A stretch of DNA of 64,000 nt from Thalassospira xiamenensis M-5 = DSM 17429 (lineage in GTDB: Bacteria; Pseudomonadota; Alphaproteobacteria; Rhodospirillales; Thalassospiraceae), in assembly GCF_000300235.2 (NCBI RefSeq), contig NZ_CP004388.1:2638501-2702500 (forward strand), in the 5' to 3' direction. The notes under the pieces were generated by a model. That model did not search any database and had not been told where the DNA came from. It saw nothing but the letters and a program-made list of their open reading frames with translations. The position numbers and the translations under genes were made by a program. Below are positions 54,704 to 63,797 of this stretch, in pieces. The stretch's first letter is position 1. Each line of letters begins with the position of its first letter.

Positions 54704-56227
54704 TTACGCTTTCAGGATCATGCGCATGATTTTTTCCTGATCGGCATCATTTGCCGCCAGTTGCCCTTTGATCTCACCCTCGTTCATCACATAGATGCGA
54801 TCGCACATGCCCAGAAGCTCCGGCATCTCCGACGAGATCATGATGACCCCCTTACCATCGGCTGCCAGCTGGTTGATAATCGTATAAATCTCGTATTTCG
54901 CACCAACATCAATTCCGCGCGTCGGTTCGTCCAGAATAAGGACCTCCGGCCCGGCAAACAGCCATTTCGCCAAAACGACTTTCTGCTGGTTACCCCCCGA
55001 AAGATTGACAGCCTTCTGTCCGACATTCGGGGTGCGGATATTGATTTTGTTGCGATATTCTTCGGCCACCTGACGTTCGGCCCCTTCATTGATGACGCCG
55101 TGTTCGGCAACACCGTCAAGATTGGCCAATGTGATATTGGTCGTGATGCTTTCTTCAAGCACCAGCCCCATTTCCTTGCGATCCTCTGTCACATAGGCAA
55201 GACCCGATGCAATCGCCTTTTCAACGGTCGACACATCGGCAGGTTTGCCATTGATCAGGAGCTCGCCGCTGATATCCGCGCCATAGGCACGGCCAAAGAT
55301 GCTCATGGCAAGTTCAGTACGCCCGGCCCCCATCAGACCGGCAATCCCGACAACCTCGCCTGCCGCCACATCGATACTGACATTTTTGACGACCTTGCGT
55401 TCGGGATGGAGCGGATGGGTCACATTCCAGTTGCGCACTTCCATCAGCTTGGTCGTGCCGATATTGGGTGTGCGATCCGGATAACGATGCGCCATATCGC
55501 GCCCCACCATATCCTTGACGATATCGTCTTCGGTAATTTTGCCGCCACGCGCATCAAGTGTCGAAATCGCCTTGCCATCGCGAATAACCGTGATGCGGTC
55601 AGCCACGCGATTGATTTCGTTCAGCTTGTGCGAAATCAGGATCGATGTGATCCCCTGCGCCTTGAATTCAAGCAACAGGTCCAGAAGTTTCTGGCTGTCA
55701 TTTTCCTGCAAACTTGCCGTCGGCTCGTCAAGGATCAGAAGCTTGACCTTTTTCGAAAGCGCCTTGGCAATTTCAACAAGCTGCTGCTTGCCGACACCGA
55801 TATTGGTGATCAGTTCGCTGGGTGTTTCGCGAAGCCCGACTTTTTTCAAAAGCTCGCTCGTGCGTGCAAAGGTCGCGGGCCAGTTAATCACACCGTTTTC
55901 GCAAATCTCGTTGCCCAGAAAGATGTTCTCGGCAATCGACAGCAACGGCACAAGAGCCAGTTCCTGATGAATGATGATAATGCCGCGTTCTTCGCTGTCG
56001 CGGATATCCTTGAATTCCTGCACATCCCCGTCATAAAGGATGTCACCTTCATAGGTGCCAATCGGGTAAACGCCGCTCAATACTTTCATCAGGGTCGATT
56101 TACCGGCCCCGTTTTCGCCGCAAAGGGCGTGGATTTCACCACGTTCCACTTTCAGGCTGACATCGTCCAGCGCCTTCACCCCCGGAAAGGTTTTGGTGAT
56201 ATTGCGCATTTCCAGGATGGTATCCAT
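54704..56227 (-). CDS. gguA: Sugar ABC transporter ATP-binding protein GguA
   Basis: A 507-residue CUT2 ATPase with two nucleotide-binding domains. The first has [15 protein letters not shown] and [14 protein letters not shown], the second [13 protein letters not shown] and [15 protein letters not shown] followed by [15 protein letters not shown]. The second Walker A is degenerate, as usual in this class. A hairpin terminator separates it from chvE upstream. Confidence 0.92.
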   Translation of the reverse strand: MDTILEMRNITKTFPGVKALDDVSLKVERGEIHALCGENGAGKSTLMKVLSGVYPIGTYEGDILYDGDVQEFKDIRDSEERGIIIIHQELALVPLLSIAENIFLGNEICENGVINWPATFARTSELLKKVGLRETPSELITNIGVGKQQLVEIAKALSKKVKLLILDEPTASLQENDSQKLLDLLLEFKAQGITSILISHKLNEINRVADRITVIRDGKAISTLDARGGKITEDDIVKDMVGRDMAHRYPDRTPNIGTTKLMEVRNWNVTHPLHPERKVVKNVSIDVAAGEVVGIAGLMGAGRTELAMSIFGRAYGADISGELLINGKPADVSTVEKAIASGLAYVTEDRKEMGLVLEESITTNITLANLDGVAEHGVINEGAERQVAEEYRNKINIRTPNVGQKAVNLSGGNQQKVVLAKWLFAGPEVLILDEPTRGIDVGAKYEIYTIINQLAADGKGVIMISSEMPELLGMCDRIYVMNEGEIKGQLAANDADQEKIMRMILKA

Positions 56228-56316
56228 CCGGTCCTCCCACTGCCGATGTTTTCACAACGGCGCTATTCTCGCTCGCAGTCTTGTTTGACTGTTACCGTCA
56301 GTTTCAGACAGCACAG

Positions 56317-56351
56317 AAAAAGGCGGGCCAGCATTTCAGAGCGAGCCCGCC
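56317..56351 (-). terminator. Intra-operon terminator between chvE and gguA
   Basis: On minus GGCGGGC, 16-base loop and GCCCGCC followed by TTTTTC, about 25 bases after the chvE stop. Partial termination would give more binding protein than transporter. Confidence 0.75.
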
Positions 56352-56375
56352 CTCTGTCACATTCAGATCAACGGA

Positions 56376-57455
56376 TTACTGGACTTCGTCCTTGGTGTAG
56401 TAACCCGAACCCACCAGGATTTCTTCCCAGTTGGATTTATCAACCATAACCGGCTCCAGCAGGTAGGAAGGAACAACCTTCACACCGTTGTCATAGGTTT
56501 TGGTATCGTTGATGGTCGGCTTTTTACCGGCAAGAACACTGTCGACCATCGAAACGGTGACGCGTGCAAGTTCACGGGTATCCTTGAAGATCGTGGAATA
56601 CTGTTCACCAGCAAGGATCGATTTGACCGACGGCAGTTCGGCGTCCTGACCGCTAACAACCGGCATTTTCATGTCGCCGGAACCATAGCCAACGCCTTTA
56701 AGCGACGACAGTATGCCGATCGAAAGACCATCATAGGGTGACAGAACGCCATCAACCTGATCGTCGGTGTAATAAGCCGACAGCAGGTTATCCATACGTG
56801 CCTGTGCAACCGCGCCATCCCAGCGAAGGGTACCGACCTTGTCCATGCCCATCTGGCCAGATTTGACAACAACCGTGCCTTCATCAATCAGCGGCTGCAG
56901 AACGGACATCGCACCGTTATAGAAGAAATAGGCGTTGTTATCATCCGGCGAACCACCGAACAGTTCAACATTATAGGGCGGCTCACCAGCCGCGGTCAGA
57001 CCTTCAACCAGCGAGGTTGCCTGCTGAACGCCGACTTTGAAGTTATCGAAGGTCGAATAGTAATCAACATTGGCGGTGTCACGGATCAGGCGGTCATAGG
57101 CGAACACCTGAATACCGGCTGCCTTGGCATTTTCCAGCGCGTTCGAAAGCGTGGTGCCGTCGATTGCCGCGATCACAAGAACATCAACGCCTTTGACGAT
57201 CATGTTTTCAATCTGGGAAAGCTGATTGGGAATATCGTCTTCTGCATATTGCAGATCGGTTTTGTAACCGGCGTCTTCGAACTGCTTGACCATGGACTCG
57301 CCGTCCGAAATCCAGCGTGCCGAGGATTTGGTGGGCATCGCGATCCCGACATATCCTTTTTCATCGGCATGTGCATAGCTGCCGGAAATCATCGGGCTCA
57401 TCATTGCGGCCGCGCCAAAGGCGACCCCTGCCATTACGGCACTGAGACGTTTCAT
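56376..57455 (-). CDS. chvE: Periplasmic sugar-binding protein ChvE
   Basis: A 359-residue protein with a cleavable signal peptide (ending near SYAHA) and the two-lobed periplasmic binding fold of the xylose/galactose group ([22 protein letters not shown]). The gene set ChvE-GguA-GguB with a divergent GbpR regulator is the Agrobacterium/Azospirillum arrangement. ChvE binds aldoses for uptake and, in Agrobacterium, for chemotaxis and virulence signalling; only uptake is inferred here. Confidence 0.9.
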   Translation of the reverse strand: MKRLSAVMAGVAFGAAAMMSPMISGSYAHADEKGYVGIAMPTKSSARWISDGESMVKQFEDAGYKTDLQYAEDDIPNQLSQIENMIVKGVDVLVIAAIDGTTLSNALENAKAAGIQVFAYDRLIRDTANVDYYSTFDNFKVGVQQATSLVEGLTAAGEPPYNVELFGGSPDDNNAYFFYNGAMSVLQPLIDEGTVVVKSGQMGMDKVGTLRWDGAVAQARMDNLLSAYYTDDQVDGVLSPYDGLSIGILSSLKGVGYGSGDMKMPVVSGQDAELPSVKSILAGEQYSTIFKDTRELARVTVSMVDSVLAGKKPTINDTKTYDNGVKVVPSYLLEPVMVDKSNWEEILVGSGYYTKDEVQ

Positions 57456-57583
57456 ATCTTTCCTCCCTAAAAGACACGGCCTTTACAGCCTTTTGCCCGA
57501 CTTTCCAGGCAAAGCTGCCTGTATGTGCCGCGTCTTTGTTTTCGCTTGATAATGCATCCCGTTTTCCCGCGAGATGCGGCGCC

Positions 57584-57612
57584 ATTATTCCGGGGCCAGA
57601 CATAACAATCAA
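57584..57612 (-). promoter_or_regulatory. Predicted chvE promoter
   Basis: TTGATT (57607-57612), 17-base spacer and AATAAT (57584-57589) on minus. Transcription would begin near 57577, leaving a leader of about 120 bases. The LysR-type palindrome is centred about 65 bases upstream of that start. Confidence 0.55.
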
Positions 57613-57633
57613 ATAAGTATTTTCGAAACTTGC

Positions 57634-57649
57634 ATATCAAAAATGATAT
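57634..57649. promoter_or_regulatory. Candidate GbpR operator
   Basis: ATATCA-AAAA-TGATAT is a perfect inverted repeat between gbpR and chvE. Its centre is near -65 of the predicted chvE start, the usual recognition-site position of LysR activators, and it lies just before gbpR itself, allowing autoregulation. Confidence 0.6.
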
Positions 57650-57678
57650 ATTAAACTTGCCCGGCAAGGAGAATTATC

Positions 57679-58665
57679 ATGACCGAACCCGCCAAGACGC
57701 TGCCGCTCAGTTCCGCGAAATCCCTGCTGTTTCGATCCGGCAATCTGTTTCAGCGCGGCCTGAAGCTTAGCCATCTGCGCATGATTGTCGCGATGGAAGA
57801 AACCGGGCAGATCAGCCAGGCCGCCGCCATGCTGCAAACATCGCAGCCCGCAGCATCACGTCTGTTATCAGAAATGGAAACCATTCTTGAAGCCCGGCTT
57901 TGTGTGCGCGGATCGCGCGGCATTGAAATGACCAATGCTGGACGCGCACTGGCAAGGCGCGCGCGCAGCATGCTGATTGAAATCCGCGAAGCCGAACGCG
58001 AGATCGAGGATATCAAGCATGGCGGCGGCACGGTTTTCATCGGCGCTGTGACCGCAGCAGCAGTTGATCTTGTCGTGCCGGCCATCCGCACGGTGCAGTC
58101 GATCAACGCCCTGCTTGAAGCACATGTGTCGGTCGGACCATCGCATCTGCTGATCAAGGATCTGCTGGCGGGGGATCATGATTTTGTCATCGGCCGCGTC
58201 CCCGAAGATATGGACCCTCGCCAATTCAACATCCGCGAAATCCGAAGCGAGAAAATCCGCCTGATGGTTCGCGCCGGGCATCCTTTGCTTGCGGAAAACA
58301 AGCCTGTTTCACTGGCCCGTCTTGCCAAATTCGAATGGCTATTGCCGCCACCAGGCAACCTGATGCGCCGCACCATCGAAGACGTGTTTATCTCGCGCCA
58401 TCTGCCGCTGCCGCATTCCAGCCTGAATTCCGCGTCACTGCTGGTTACCCTTGCCACCCTGTCGGGCACGGATGCCATCGCACCGATGGCGGAGGAGGTC
58501 ACATCGCTTTTAAGCATCGGGGGCATGATTGCCGAACTGCCGTTTGACGGAACGATTGAAATCAAACCCTACAGCCTGATTACCGCGCGCGGACACCGCC
58601 TGTCACCATCCGCGCAACTGGTTTCTGACCATATTCTTGCCCGTATCGAAAAGCCCGATGCCTGA
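57679..58665 (+). CDS. gbpR: LysR-family regulator GbpR-like
   Basis: A 328-residue regulator with a 20-residue N-terminal extension, then the HTH (KLSHLRMIVAMEETGQISQ and AAAMLQTSQPAASRLLSEME) and an effector-binding domain. The divergent position from chvE and this particular HTH spelling match GbpR, the galactose-binding-protein regulator of Agrobacterium and Azospirillum. It is expected to respond to the same sugars that ChvE binds. ATG start with AAGGAG nearby. Confidence 0.85.
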   Translation: MTEPAKTLPLSSAKSLLFRSGNLFQRGLKLSHLRMIVAMEETGQISQAAAMLQTSQPAASRLLSEMETILEARLCVRGSRGIEMTNAGRALARRARSMLIEIREAEREIEDIKHGGGTVFIGAVTAAAVDLVVPAIRTVQSINALLEAHVSVGPSHLLIKDLLAGDHDFVIGRVPEDMDPRQFNIREIRSEKIRLMVRAGHPLLAENKPVSLARLAKFEWLLPPPGNLMRRTIEDVFISRHLPLPHSSLNSASLLVTLATLSGTDAIAPMAEEVTSLLSIGGMIAELPFDGTIEIKPYSLITARGHRLSPSAQLVSDHILARIEKPDA

Positions 58666-58778
58666 TTTCATGCCGGGGCCTGTCCTCTACCAAAAGCGAG
58701 TGGCGCGATGGCATGTCTTTCGCATAAAGTTCCGCACAAGATTTCAACACAAAGACCAAACATTCCGCCGGACAGATA

Positions 58779-59825
58779 ATGCAATTAATGCAATCAGCAA
58801 CACTTGCCGTTTTGACACTGGGCTTGACCCATTTTGCCTTTGCCAGCACGGCACAGGAAAATCCTGTCGCGATACCGGAAACCGATCCCTATGTTCTGTT
58901 TGATCTGCGCGATAATTTCGTCTGGAACCTGACGCATTATCAGATCCTTGATCCCGACGAGACAATGGTGGAAACCCTGATCACAGAAGCAGATCAGGGT
59001 CAGATGGTTTTTGACATGGTCCTGCGCGATACGGTCCCGCCCTATTGCGAATTGCGGTTTGATCCGACGATTTGCGATGATCGTGGCTCCCCGGTCAACT
59101 GGTTCAGCGACCTGCCCCAGACCATCTGTATGGATATCCCGGCCAACGTTTCATTCAATCATGCAAAACAGCTCAAGGGCGCAAAGTTCCTGTGCCTTGA
59201 ACCACGCGAAAAGCTGTTGCTGCCCGAAAGCTGGCAAAGCCAGCAGACCGGTGCTCAGACCTATTTATCGCAACGCATCGAACCTGGTGCGGTCACTGTA
59301 CGCGATGATATCGCCACCATTGATATCCTTGTACTTGATGCCATAAACACCCCGCTTGCGACCCTGTCGCCCGAAGGATATGGCGATGCCAAAATCGGCA
59401 TGACCGAGGATCAGGTCCGTACAGCCATGATCGAGCCCATGACATCAACCCGCGAGGGAACCGATGACGCCGAATGCTATCACTTGCAATCAGCAGGCGG
59501 CCCGACCGGGCTTGGCTTTATGATGGTCGATGGCAAACTTGCCCGCGTTTCGGTCTATGCCGATGAATATGACATCGCTACCAGCCTGATCCGGACCGGC
59601 CGCGCCATTCAGGTCGGCGATACCATCGATGATGTACGCGCCGCCTATGGTGATGGCGTGATTGAGGAAGAACACGAACATAACGGTCCGGAAGGCCGTT
59701 ATCTGACATGGTGGGCGAACGATGCCCAAACATCGGGCATCCGCTTTGAAACCGGGCGGGACGGCACGGTAACCGCCATCCATGCCGGGACCGGCTCTAT
59801 CGCCCGGTCCGAAAGCTGCTACTAG
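58779..59825 (+). CDS. Exported protein of unknown function with two BamE/SmpA-like repeats
   Basis: A 348-residue protein with a signal peptide (TLAVLTLGLTHFAFAS). I do not recognise the first 195 residues, which contain paired cysteines (YCELRFDPTICDD). The C-terminal part has two similar modules, GYGDAKIGMTEDQVRTAM and GRAIQVGDTIDDVRAAYGDG, each followed by beta strands (GLGFMMVDGKLARVSVY; GIRFETGRDGTVTAIHAG). This resembles the small BamE/OmlA fold. The last residues include ESCY. Likely periplasmic; no function inferred. Confidence 0.7.
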   Translation: MQLMQSATLAVLTLGLTHFAFASTAQENPVAIPETDPYVLFDLRDNFVWNLTHYQILDPDETMVETLITEADQGQMVFDMVLRDTVPPYCELRFDPTICDDRGSPVNWFSDLPQTICMDIPANVSFNHAKQLKGAKFLCLEPREKLLLPESWQSQQTGAQTYLSQRIEPGAVTVRDDIATIDILVLDAINTPLATLSPEGYGDAKIGMTEDQVRTAMIEPMTSTREGTDDAECYHLQSAGGPTGLGFMMVDGKLARVSVYADEYDIATSLIRTGRAIQVGDTIDDVRAAYGDGVIEEEHEHNGPEGRYLTWWANDAQTSGIRFETGRDGTVTAIHAGTGSIARSESCY

Positions 59826-59973
59826 GCGTCCATCTCTGTATTGACAGCCTGTGGCCAGCGGATTAATGCCATGCCTTTCGGGCGTCCTGCCCCAAAGGCC
59901 CAAACAATCATTTTTACGCCATCAGCTTGCCGCAAAGCGCTTTCATATCGTGCGCCTTGTGCAGGGAATACGA

Positions 59974-60528
59974 ATGCAATCGCCTTATCCATCCAATCTT
60001 GTTGTTATCACCGGCGGGCCCGGTGCCGGCAAAACCACATTGATCAATTATCTTCATGAACGCGGCTATGAAATAAGCCGCGAAGTCGCGCGCGCCGTGA
60101 TCGAAGAACAGCAGGAACGCGGCGGCAATGCCCTGCCCTGGGGCGATAATGAAGCCTATGCCGGGTTGATGACGCGCGGCTCGATCCGCGCATGGCAACA
60201 CGGCATGGGGCAGGACCCGCAAACCGTGTTCTTTGATCGTGGCCTTCCCGATACGCTGGCCCATCGGGAACTTTCCGGTCTACCCGATGACCCCGGCCTT
60301 AAACGCGCCATTGAAACCTATCGCTATCGCAAAACGGTTTTCATCCTGCCGCCATGGTCGGAAATCTACAAAACCGACAGCGCGCGAACACAAAGTTTCG
60401 CGGACGCCGTCAGAACATATGTCGTTCTGTATCGCACCTATCTGCAATGCGGTTATGAACCGATTGAAATCCGCAAAGGCCCGGTCGAACAGCGCGCCGC
60501 CCAGATCCTTGCCCGCCTGAAACTTTAA
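59974..60528 (+). CDS. AAA_28-type P-loop NTPase
   Basis: A 184-residue protein with Walker A GGPGAGKTTLINYL at the start, REVARAVIEEQQERGGNALPW, and VFFDRGLPDTLAH as the Walker B-like segment. This is the small predicted NTPase group (AAA_28, COG3911) that looks like a nucleoside or phosphotransfer kinase. The substrate is unknown. The ATG at 59974 with AGGGAA upstream is chosen; the in-frame extension is not homologous to the group. Confidence 0.8.
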   Translation: MQSPYPSNLVVITGGPGAGKTTLINYLHERGYEISREVARAVIEEQQERGGNALPWGDNEAYAGLMTRGSIRAWQHGMGQDPQTVFFDRGLPDTLAHRELSGLPDDPGLKRAIETYRYRKTVFILPPWSEIYKTDSARTQSFADAVRTYVVLYRTYLQCGYEPIEIRKGPVEQRAAQILARLKL

Positions 60529-60559
60529 TCCGCCTTAGACAAGTCAAAAGAACACGCCC

Positions 60560-61024
60560 ATGCCCCGCCGGTCCGTCCATCACACGATCATGACTTCGCT
60601 CCTCGTTACTCTCCTCTCGCCAGTCGCCCCTATCGCTGCCAACGCCGCCTGCTATGACTGGCCGCTTCGTGAACGTCAGGGCGAATATGCCTATGATGGC
60701 GACACCATCTATGTGAATATCCCCGGCCTTCCCGGCGAAATTGCCGAAATGTCGGTGCGTGTGCGTGGGGTGGATACGCCCGAAATCCGAGGCAAATGCG
60801 AAACCGAAAAATCCCTTGCCGGCAAGGCCCGCGATTTCGCGCGTCAAAGCCTGAAATCGGCCAAACGCGTTGAATTCTGCGAACCTGAATGGGGGCGTTA
60901 TGGTGGGCGTGTCGTTGCATCGGTGCGCATTGACGGCAAGGCACTTGATCAGGAACTGATCAATCAGGGTTTCGCCCGCCCTTATGACGGCAAAACAAAG
61001 CGCCAGCCGTGGTGCCAAGGGTGA
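60560..61024 (+). CDS. Exported staphylococcal-nuclease-like (SNase) protein
   Basis: A 154-residue protein with a signal peptide (LLVTLLSPVAPIAANA) and an SNase OB-fold. The catalytic arginine and glutamate region reads VRVRGVDTPEIRGKCETE, and the second arginine lies in YGGRVVASV. Four cysteines in the mature part suggest disulfides. It probably acts as a periplasmic or secreted calcium-dependent nuclease, 31 bases after the NTPase gene. Confidence 0.83.
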   Translation: MPRRSVHHTIMTSLLVTLLSPVAPIAANAACYDWPLRERQGEYAYDGDTIYVNIPGLPGEIAEMSVRVRGVDTPEIRGKCETEKSLAGKARDFARQSLKSAKRVEFCEPEWGRYGGRVVASVRIDGKALDQELINQGFARPYDGKTKRQPWCQG

Positions 61025-61126
61025 ACAAGCCACCAAAATCCATAACTTTGCCGTGAAGGCACTGGACATTGCGCCCAATCCGACCATCTTCGGAAGCATG
61101 ACCAAATCACGCCTCCCGGAGAAACC

Positions 61127-61567
61127 ATGACGAAATACACCAAGAACCCGGACGCCATCAAAGCCCTTGACGCCAACCAGTATCACGTAACGCAAAACAG
61201 CGGCACCGAACCACCGTTTCGCAATGAATTCTGGGATCACAAGGAAGACGGGCTTTATGTCGATATCGTCTCGGGTGAGCCGTTATTCACATCCCGCGAC
61301 AAGTTTGATTCCGGCTGTGGCTGGCCAAGCTTCACCCGCCCTGTCGAAACAGATCATGTCGTCGCACGCGAAGACAATACCCACGGCATGCGCCGGATCG
61401 AAGTCCGCTCCAAACATGGTGACAGTCATCTGGGCCATGTCTTCCCCGATGGCCCCAAAGAAGCCGGTGGCCTGCGCTATTGCATCAATTCCGCATCGCT
61501 GCGTTTTATCCCCGTCCGCGATCTAGAGGCCGAAGGATACGGCGAATACAAACCGCTTTTTGATTAA
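61127..61567 (+). CDS. msrB: Peptide methionine-R-sulfoxide reductase MsrB
   Basis: A 146-residue repair enzyme. The catalytic Cys is in [11 protein letters not shown] and the substrate pocket in [10 protein letters not shown] and [10 protein letters not shown]. Both zinc CxxC pairs found in many MsrB proteins are absent (VDIVSGEPL and VRSKHGDSH occupy those places), so this is the metal-free form. The ATG at 61127 follows CCGGAG. Confidence 0.93.
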   Translation: MTKYTKNPDAIKALDANQYHVTQNSGTEPPFRNEFWDHKEDGLYVDIVSGEPLFTSRDKFDSGCGWPSFTRPVETDHVVAREDNTHGMRRIEVRSKHGDSHLGHVFPDGPKEAGGLRYCINSASLRFIPVRDLEAEGYGEYKPLFD

Positions 61568-61573
61568 AACAGC

Positions 61574-61599
61574 AAAGACCGGCACACGCGCCGGTCTTT
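61574..61599. terminator. Terminator of msrB
   Basis: AAAGACCGGC, six-base loop and GCCGGTCTTT form a ten-pair stem with A and T flanks between msrB and the convergent HAD gene. Confidence 0.85.
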
Positions 61600-61612
61600 C
61601 TCTATCAAGGCC

Positions 61613-62104
61613 TTAAAAATCCCCCGGCGCACATTGCAGGCAGGTCAACCCCATATCGCGCCATTTGTCCACCACGCGCTTGCGGTCATCGACTACCAGC
61701 CACGGGTTGAAGCCGTCGGCACGGATTTGTGCCAGAAGGTCTTCTTTGACTTCCTCGTCCGTGCGGTGATCGGCATCTTCCGGGCGCAGATACATGCCAT
61801 CAAACGGAATGCCATGTGCCCGAAGCCATGCTTCGGACCGGTGCTGCCACCCGGCCGGGCGGCCCGAACAAATCACAATCGCCTGCCCGGATTGGTGCAA
61901 AACGCGCAAAAGCCGTTCGATATCGGCAATCGGGGCGGCTTTATCCATTGCATCGAAAAACGCATCCCAATGCTTTTCCACCCCATGCACCAGATGCCCC
62001 AATTCGTCGGCATCGAAATAGGCCAGCGTGCCATCCATATCGAACACCACCGCATCACGCGGGTTACTGATCGAACCGGATATTATGGTTTCTGGATGGC
62101 TCAC
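61613..62104 (-). CDS. HAD phosphatase similar to polynucleotide-kinase 3'-phosphatase domain
   Basis: A 163-residue HAD protein: nucleophile motif VVFDMDGTLAYF (D22, D24), motif II VICSGRPAGWQH, and motif IV VVDDRKRVVDKWRDMGL. Size, the SGRP element and the DDRKRVVDKWR end resemble the 3'-phosphatase half of phage T4 Pnkp. GTG start overlapping the stop of the histidine phosphatase gene (GTGA), so coupled. Last gene of a four-gene minus-strand operon. Confidence 0.75.
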   Translation of the reverse strand: MSHPETIISGSISNPRDAVVFDMDGTLAYFDADELGHLVHGVEKHWDAFFDAMDKAAPIADIERLLRVLHQSGQAIVICSGRPAGWQHRSEAWLRAHGIPFDGMYLRPEDADHRTDEEVKEDLLAQIRADGFNPWLVVDDRKRVVDKWRDMGLTCLQCAPGDF

Positions 62105-62691
62105 GCGGAAATCTCCCTGATCAGATCTTCGGTCAAATTTTTATATTCCCATCCCGTTCCGACCGGGCGGAACAGAATCGGCGTTGCATTGGCAATACGC
62201 GGACCTTCGGCATCAAAACCGGTCATATAAAGAATGCAACGCCCGACACCGGAATGGGCAACCACCACGGTCAAACGGTCGCTTACCTCGGCCAGGGCGG
62301 TTTGCATGGCAAACGATACCCGCTGACACATCGCATCGAACCCTTCGCCATTGGGCGGGGTATCGAACCGTGATCCAGCCTCGGCAATCGGGCGGCCTTC
62401 AAGGTCACCCCAATGGCGTTCGCGCAACCCGTCAAGAATATGCAAATCATAATCGGGCAAAACCAGCTCGGCTGTTTTGCGGGCCCTGTCCTGCGGGCTG
62501 ACATAAACCGCCTGCCATTTGCCCATCGCCATCAATGGCGCAATCGCACGCGCCTGTTCGCGACCGGCATTGTTCAATGGCGGCTCGCTTGACCCGGCGA
62601 TGATTTCGGCCTTGTTGGCATCGGTTTCCCCGTGCCGGATAAACACAAACGGCACTTTCGGAAAATCGAACGTCTTTGCAGGATAAATCAT
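62101..62691 (-). CDS. Histidine phosphatase family protein
   Basis: A 196-residue phosphatase: FIRHGETDAN (His20 nucleophile) and VVAHSGVGRCILY (second His), with ERHWGDLEGRP between. These are the marks of the phosphoglycerate-mutase-like phosphatases (CobC, GpmB-like). The substrate is unknown. It starts 17 bases after the MBL gene. Confidence 0.88.
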   Translation of the reverse strand: MIYPAKTFDFPKVPFVFIRHGETDANKAEIIAGSSEPPLNNAGREQARAIAPLMAMGKWQAVYVSPQDRARKTAELVLPDYDLHILDGLRERHWGDLEGRPIAEAGSRFDTPPNGEGFDAMCQRVSFAMQTALAEVSDRLTVVVAHSGVGRCILYMTGFDAEGPRIANATPILFRPVGTGWEYKNLTEDLIREISA

Positions 62692-62708
62692 GTCTGGTCA
62701 TTGCCCAT

Positions 62709-63797
62709 TTACAGATAAAACCGATCCGAAAGCTGTAACCGCCCGTCAAAGCCATCGACAAGGCTAAAGTCCTCGGGACGGCCATTAAACAGCGGCACGA
62801 TCTGCATCGCGTGGCAATCATTGGCCATCGCGACCACATCATCAAACAACGGATGCACGTTCCAGCGCCGGAAATGCGCATGCCCCTTTTCGACCATGCG
62901 GCGCGCCTCGGCTGGCATGAAACCGGTAAAGATTACATGCGCATCGCGGCCCAGCCGTCCGTTCTGCCCCCATTTTTCAATCAGTTCGCCCGCCATGCCA
63001 TATGTGCCGCACGGCGCGTGACACAAAAGCAATCTGGCATCCGGATTGAAATCACGCGCCTTGTCCTTAAGCCCGCGCAGCTTTTTTATCGCATCAAACG
63101 ATACATAATCCGATCCGCCATCCCCCAGGACCTGTTTGACCCGGCCATAGCACCGCGCATCCATCGACCAATCGGTCATGCCGTGCTTTTCAAACAGCAA
63201 TGCCATTTCAGCTGCCCGTCCGCTCGGCGGTACGGGGAACAGGATTTGGCCGTCAAGTTTGGACATCTTGGTCAAAAGCCCGTCGATCCGCACCTGTTGT
63301 GTCAGGCGTTCCATACCATAGGACGCATCCATCAAAACCGTCGCAGCATCCGGTGGTGTGTCATAAAGGAAGTAATGAGACTCCTTGCAGAAATCACCGG
63401 TGTAAAGAACCCCGCCGCCCAGTTCGAAATGCAGCCACACCCCACCAAAGGCATGCCCGGTCCGCCCGGTGGTGACGGTCACACCGTCAACCTGGATTTC
63501 CCCATAGGGCGGCAGGATGATCACATTCGCCCCTGCAGGCAGGGATCGCGCCGTGACCTCGGTACAGTAAATCGGTAAACCGGCTGCTATCACCTCCGCC
63601 GCGGCACCGATATGATCGACATGGTCGTGGGTAATGAAAACGGCGTTAACTTTGTTCAACCATGCCGGATCAAAACCGCTGTCATTTTCCGGGCCGACCC
63701 CGCAATCCAGCAACCAGCGCCGATTAAAGAATTCCAACCGCAAACAGGCCGGGCCTTTTTCACCAAGGCCTGATAAAACACGCATCCGGGCAGACAT
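62709..63797 (-). CDS. MBL-fold hydrolase with beta-CASP-like features
   Basis: A 362-residue metallo-beta-lactamase-fold protein with ITHDHVDHIGAA (H57, H59, D61, H62). Downstream it has YTGDFCKESHYFL followed by MDASYG, and GQILFPVPPSGRAAEMALL, then VIFTGFMPAEARRMVEKG and NVHPLFDDVVAMANDC. That order parallels beta-CASP nucleases (YTGDF, ESTYG, VFALGRAQE, ILTG, FSAHAD). The final His motif is replaced by VPLFNGR, so classic ribonuclease activity is uncertain. ATG overlaps the stop of the ABC ATPase gene (TGATG). Confidence 0.78.
   Translation of the reverse strand: MSARMRVLSGLGEKGPACLRLEFFNRRWLLDCGVGPENDSGFDPAWLNKVNAVFITHDHVDHIGAAAEVIAAGLPIYCTEVTARSLPAGANVIILPPYGEIQVDGVTVTTGRTGHAFGGVWLHFELGGGVLYTGDFCKESHYFLYDTPPDAATVLMDASYGMERLTQQVRIDGLLTKMSKLDGQILFPVPPSGRAAEMALLFEKHGMTDWSMDARCYGRVKQVLGDGGSDYVSFDAIKKLRGLKDKARDFNPDARLLLCHAPCGTYGMAGELIEKWGQNGRLGRDAHVIFTGFMPAEARRMVEKGHAHFRRWNVHPLFDDVVAMANDCHAMQIVPLFNGRPEDFSLVDGFDGRLQLSDRFYL

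Noticed and set aside
54692..56449. Long open frame on plus (about 585 codons) opposite gguA
   Set aside because: It is antisense to a gene with intact ABC motifs, has no recognisable domain, and its composition is what the reverse complement of coding DNA gives.
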